Below, piece by piece: positions 59,739 through 64,000 of a stretch of DNA of 64,000 nucleotides. The translations under genes and the position numbers were made by a program. The stretch spans positions 33,171 to 97,170 of the forward strand of contig VDFB02344251.1 of assembly GCA_007258455.2 (NCBI GenBank), given 5' to 3'. The DNA is from Sequoia sempervirens (lineage: Eukaryota > Streptophyta > Pinopsida > Cupressales > Cupressaceae). Below the pieces are notes generated by a model, which was not told the origin of the DNA, did not search any database, and was given only the letters and a program-made list of their open reading frames with translations. Within the stretch, counting starts at the first letter, position 1. Every line of letters begins with the position of its first letter.

Positions 59739-59897
59739 CATTTGCATTGCTTAATTTCATTGAATTCAATAATCTTGTATTGTTCATTTCATGAGTAATG
59801 GGTATGAATCTTAATATTTTCATGAATTAAATCTTATTTGCTTCATTCATGTTTGATTTCTTTATGCTTCTCAATTTCCCCCTTACAACATCTAACA

Positions 59898-59911
59898 TGC
59901 CCAGTGGGACC
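59898..59911 (+). other. Possible primer binding site of element H
   Basis: TGCCCAGTGGGACC follows the LTR end without a gap. It resembles the GCGCCCA...GGGGCC-type primer sites of some plant Ty3/gypsy elements. I cannot name the tRNA. Confidence 0.35.
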
Positions 59912-60476
59912 TCAGTCCTTGACACTAACCTTTTTGTGAGTTTTAATTGAACAGTTGCAGGTTTTGGAACACGGTTGTGTTTTCTAGAAATGCACTTGAA
60001 ATTTTTTTACACGAATGCTATAGGAATCTTACGTGGTCATCCCTTCGTTTCAACTATGGTTGCTTTTTTTGCAACCGCTATTGAAAATTATGGCCACTTC
60101 TACTTCAAAAATAGGCCCACTTTTGACATTTGGGCTGCTTTTGCTTCAAAAAAATGTTTTCTTTTCACATTCTGATCGCTCCTACCAGAAATAGGTCCAT
60201 AGTGAATACTTGTTTGGACTGCTTTTGATCATAATGACCATAGTTGCTAAAATTGAAAAGTTCACTTTTGACTAAGATTTACACTTCTACTTTGTGTATT
60301 TTTGATCCAAAATATACAAAGTAATTTTGTTGATTTATAATGCTAACAAGTGCTTGGTTTGGATGTTTTGTGTTTGCTAACTTTGTTTGTGCAACTCTTA
60401 CAGGGATATGGTACACTTTACATCAAGAAAAACTAATGATTTTATTGCAGAGAAGGAGAATGGTCCAAGTCCAACA
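59912..60476. other. Leader of element H, first part
   Basis: No gene. Degenerate words such as GGCCACTTCTACTTC and GGCCCACTTTTGAC recur at 60090-60130. Longest plus-strand frames are about 60 codons with no family match. Confidence 0.4.
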
Positions 60477-60890
60477 TTTCAAAAGCTTTCTAGTTTAGGA
60501 AAACATTTTGAATTAAAGTGCTTAACAATTGAACCCCGCAACTTGCACGCTTTCGATTTAGTGCCTTAAAATGAACTTTTCAAAAGCTTTCTAGCTTAGG
60601 AATTTTTTTCAATTTGGTGCTTAAAAATTAAACCCCACAACTTGCACACTTTTGATTTGGTGCCTTAAAATGAACTTTTCAAAAGATTTCTAGTTTAGGA
60701 TTTTTTTTTGATTTGGTGCTCAACAATTGAATCGCACAACTTGCACGCTTTTGATTTGGTGCCTTAAAATGAAATTTTCAAAAGCTTTCTAGTTTAGGAT
60801 TTTTTTTTGATTTGGTGATTAACATTTGAACCCCACAACTTGTACACTTTCGATTTGGTGTCTTAAAATGAACTTTCAAAAGTTTTCATA
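60477..60890 (+). repeat. 99-bp tandem repeat, about 4 copies
   Basis: CAACTTGCACGCTTTCGATT-like starts at 60539, 60638, 60737 and 60836, exactly 99 bp apart. Each unit also carries AAAAGCTTTCTAGTTTAGG and GATTTGGTGC. The period keeps a frame, but the units contain stops. It lies in the probable leader of element H. Confidence 0.92.
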
Positions 60891-63800
60891 GATTAGAACA
60901 ACACTTCATTTTGGTGCTCATAAAATGGAATGATTTCTTTTGACCAAACACTTTTATTTTTGTTGATAAACAAATGATCTTTCTTTTTTTGACCACATTA
61001 AGACAAGGTTATTAGAAACACTCAAGTTAGTGCTTAAAACTGGAAAAATGCATTTTGACTTGCACATTGCTATCTACTTGCTTGAAATCCAAAACACTTC
61101 AAATTGGTGCACATAAAAAACAAATTTCTATCTTGTTCACACTTCATTCATTTTTTCTTTTTGGATAGCACCATTCGAGGGGATTAAAAAGAATATTGCG
61201 ATGAATTGTATGTTGTTTTTTTCATGTTTGGAAAACTATATTTCTATCCTCTCCCCTCACATATTTTGGTGATCTTGGGTGATGAAAAGCACTTTGAGTT
61301 TTGCACTTGTTTCATTTCAAACATTACCTTAAAGAGGGGGCTTGCTATGAGATACATCCCATGTGATGGAGAACTCATAGACAAGGTCTCGTAGCACATT
61401 TACTGGTGGGCTATATTAAAGGTTGCGAAATTGTAATAAAGTAGCTTCAATCCCATCCAACAACATATTGCACCTAATCCCATGCCTTAAGTGAAATGGG
61501 AACGATTAAAGAGCCTTAAGTGGCTAGTGAGTGAATGTCGATTCTGATATTCACAGTTTGTCACTAAGAACCTTATTTTAGAACCCATCCATGTTTTCCA
61601 AAACATTCTTTGAAAGTGGTGCATCAAAACTTTTCTTTTGAGAAGTTACTTACCAAGTCTGATTTTTGGTTGAGGTGTAGAGCTTAAGAGTTCATTCTTA
61701 ACATACCTCTACACTCCTCCATAAATTATATGTAAAATCATCCCTTCGGTGCATGAGGTAAGCCTACCTAAAAGAGTGCACCTACCTAGGGTGACTTGAT
61801 TGATGCATGCCAAGGTTACTTTATTGACATCAAACACTTTGCTTGATCTTAAAAAGAACACATCAAAAAAATTATTAAACTTGTTTATCGAATCTCAAAT
61901 TCTTTGGACTTAGTGTGAATACCTTTGAAAAGAGCCCTATATTTGCACTCCTTAACATATATCTTAAACAAACATCTCTAAAGGTTTTCAAATATTTAGG
62001 CTTACATTTCAAGTCATAGTAAGAAAAAAGTCAACATTGGGAACAATGGCTTTAGTATTTTGACATTCAAAAACTTTGAGCTTTTGTGGAAGGAAACTTG
62101 CTTAAGCTATAAACATTTAGGGTCAAATATTTTTGATTATTGTATTGTATTGTATCACTTTCCAAAATATCAAAACAAATCAAAATCAAACAAGATATCA
62201 AAAATTGCAAACTTGTACAAATTGCCATCGAAACAGAAAAATGGAAGCAAATATGAACATAATCTACTATTGCTGCTATTTTTTCTACTATTGATCTAAG
62301 AATTGTCTCAGTTGACTGAAAAATTATCACTATTTCTCTTTGGTTTGTGACAGTCACTATCAAAACCTTTCCACCTTTGAAAAATATAACACAGTTGATC
62401 TAAATTTTTTGTAGTTGATCCGAATAGTGCCGCACTTGACCTATTTTATTAGCCACAGTTGACTTAAACCTAGCCACTTTTTACCAAGAAGGAATTTTTT
62501 TGCATTTACTATTCACTCATCATAAAATTTGCAAATAGAGGCCACTTTTAATAAAGCTTACCATAATTGTCCTTCAAACTTAGCCACAGTTAACATAAAT
62601 CTGGCCGTTTTTGACAAAAATTACCGCTACTATTCTAAAATTGTTGCTTTTTCCCTATTTTCTGGTGTAAATTAGAGATTGATCCTAAAATAGTTAAGCT
62701 TTTATCCTTTGAGAATGAAAATAGTTATACTTCCAAAGACATCATATTGTCATAAGTCCATTTGCAAAATCAAACACTCCAACCTAGTTTTAGGATTTAA
62801 AATTAAAACACAAACTTGGATTATTCCTTCACTCAAAATTATAAGATATCAACATTTGCTTGAACCTCAAGGTTAGTTCAAGTGGATTCTTCACAACATA
62901 TCCTCTAGATAAAAAAAGTGAAATATCGATCCAAGTTTTCAACATTTTGAGTTCCAAAAATAGCATCATTCACCAACATAACCCACTTTATGACCATTTG
63001 GTGTCCTACTGCTCCAGTTCAACAACCAAATATTACAACACCCATTATACAACCAAACCTCACACGAATTGAAGGTGAAAAATTAGAAATTATCAATAGA
63101 TTAATAAGTTTTGTAGTTAAGAAAAAGGAAACACCAACTTAGTGGAGAAACTTAGCTAATATACTAGACAAAGAGGAACAAAAAGTGGATCTTGCACCTG
63201 AAAGGATGGTATTACCACCTCCCACGTGGCACTATCAAATATTGGCTTACAAAAAACACCAATATTTTAGGAAATGAAAAAAACATCATTTCATAGTGAT
63301 TGATCATAGAAATCCCAAAATTGGGTCTTGGACTTGTTTATGACAACCACGAGATCTCAACATAGAAAAAATATGGAAGCCAACAAAAGTGCTCTAGTAT
63401 GCCCCCAACGAACACCACAAATGATAGAAGTGACCCATGGGGTTATAGACCAAGTGACCTTATAACTCCTCAATAGGAACCCACATTCAAAGCTGATGGA
63501 ACCTGCAAAATTCTAATGTTCCATCTCAAAGCCTTGTCACATTTTAGCTAATACATGTGGGGTTGGGAGTTTATTTTCCCTTCACTATTGAGAGGTTCTA
63601 TTTCACTATTGACTTCCTATTGACCATTGTAGGTCACTCTAAAAAACATCTTATGTCTATCACTGTCATTGGGTAACCGGTTCCCCATGCCTAGGTCTGA
63701 GTATCTAAATTTTATAAGGTCAAGTAAAGAGCCTTTTTGGCCTTTACATCCTTTGCATTATTATAACTTAGGAGCTTTGAGTCCTTTCTATCGTATCATC

Positions 63801-64000
63801 CTAGGAGAGTCCCCTTCATTAAAACAACATACAAGCACATGCTTAAAAGTTTTCACTTAAATCCCGATGGCCTTCTCTTTTTATTGCTCATTGCTGATTA
63901 CTTTAGAAGTGTATGTTCCAAATTGGCGACAAGCAATGAGCAATATTTCTTTGTTTCTGCTCATCACAAATAGTTGCTGGAGCTCTATTTTCAATACACA
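60891..64000. other. Unassigned non-coding DNA to the window end
   Basis: No gene is supported on either strand; frames are short and without known motifs. It may be the internal region of element H in advanced decay. AGCCACAGTTGACTTAAACC (62451) and AGCCACAGTTAACATAAATC (62582) are a weak repeat pair 131 bp apart. Confidence 0.4.

Larger units (their letters stand above)
56106..59897 (+). mobile_element. LTR H (plus strand), split by a solo LTR
   Basis: TGTAGACATG at 56106 to CATCTAACA at 59897, about 1.2 kb once the inserted solo LTR is taken out. It has a strong TATA (CTATATAAAAATCC, 56885-56898) and AT-rich TTAATTAATT words upstream (56220-56590). Directly after its end comes TGCCCAGTGGGACC, which resembles a primer site, so this would be the 5' LTR of a plus-strand Ty3/gypsy element running to the window end. 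The partner LTR is not in the window, and the start is inferred. Confidence 0.5.

Noticed and set aside
60477..60890. CRISPR-like regular array
   Set aside because: The whole 99-bp unit repeats, with no unique spacers, and the DNA is nuclear plant sequence.

Overview
The window is nuclear DNA of a seed plant with a large, repeat-rich genome; a conifer or other gymnosperm is my guess. It holds one intact protein gene, a PINOID-like AGC kinase on the minus strand (46783-49644, one intron). Almost everything else is decayed, nested transposable elements. The Athila-type (tRNA-Asp primed) Ty3/gypsy elements, the very AT-rich spacers and the long gene-poor stretches suggest a gymnosperm, but no sequence search was possible.

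Layout. 1-666 and 9465-13563 belong to an old minus-strand LTR element (here D) with a low-complexity, proline-rich ORF, two different 39-bp tandem repeats and a G-patch-like stretch. Its probable 5' LTR is 13565-16090. Element A (672-9459, TSD AGGCT) is an Athila-like element inserted into D; it has lost RNase H and integrase. Element B (16725-40104, LTRs of about 1.37 kb) is a second Athila-like element, inserted into the LTR of a plus-strand element (E). B is swollen to 23.4 kb by later insertions: a non-autonomous DNA transposon in RT (24707-25950), another in gag (27538-28318), and a block of about 9.2 kb in gag (C, about 28610-37826). C carries a large ORF of unknown function, which is split by a solo copia-type LTR (33186-36112), which is itself split by a second copy of the gag DNA transposon (33440-34227). 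That is four levels of nesting.

40327-46430 holds weak retroelement remnants. A SINE with perfect 15-bp target duplications (46446-46647) sits 136 bp past the kinase stop codon. Upstream of the kinase come three long direct repeats (51075-56105), then a plus-strand LTR (H, 56106-59897) that is split by a 2.6-kb solo LTR (57153-59738, TSD CATTT). After it come a leader with four 99-bp tandem repeats (60477-60890) and about 3 kb with no recognisable gene.

The kinase is the only candidate for host function: AGCVIII kinases of this group phosphorylate PIN auxin carriers. The most unusual signal is two families of non-coding terminal-inverted-repeat elements. Both begin GGGT, both make 4-bp target duplications (three independent insertions, each supported by repair of the interrupted frame or by an exact duplication), and both carry the same 13-bp subterminal motif at the same distance from one end. 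Four-base duplications do not fit the five DNA-transposon superfamilies common in plants.
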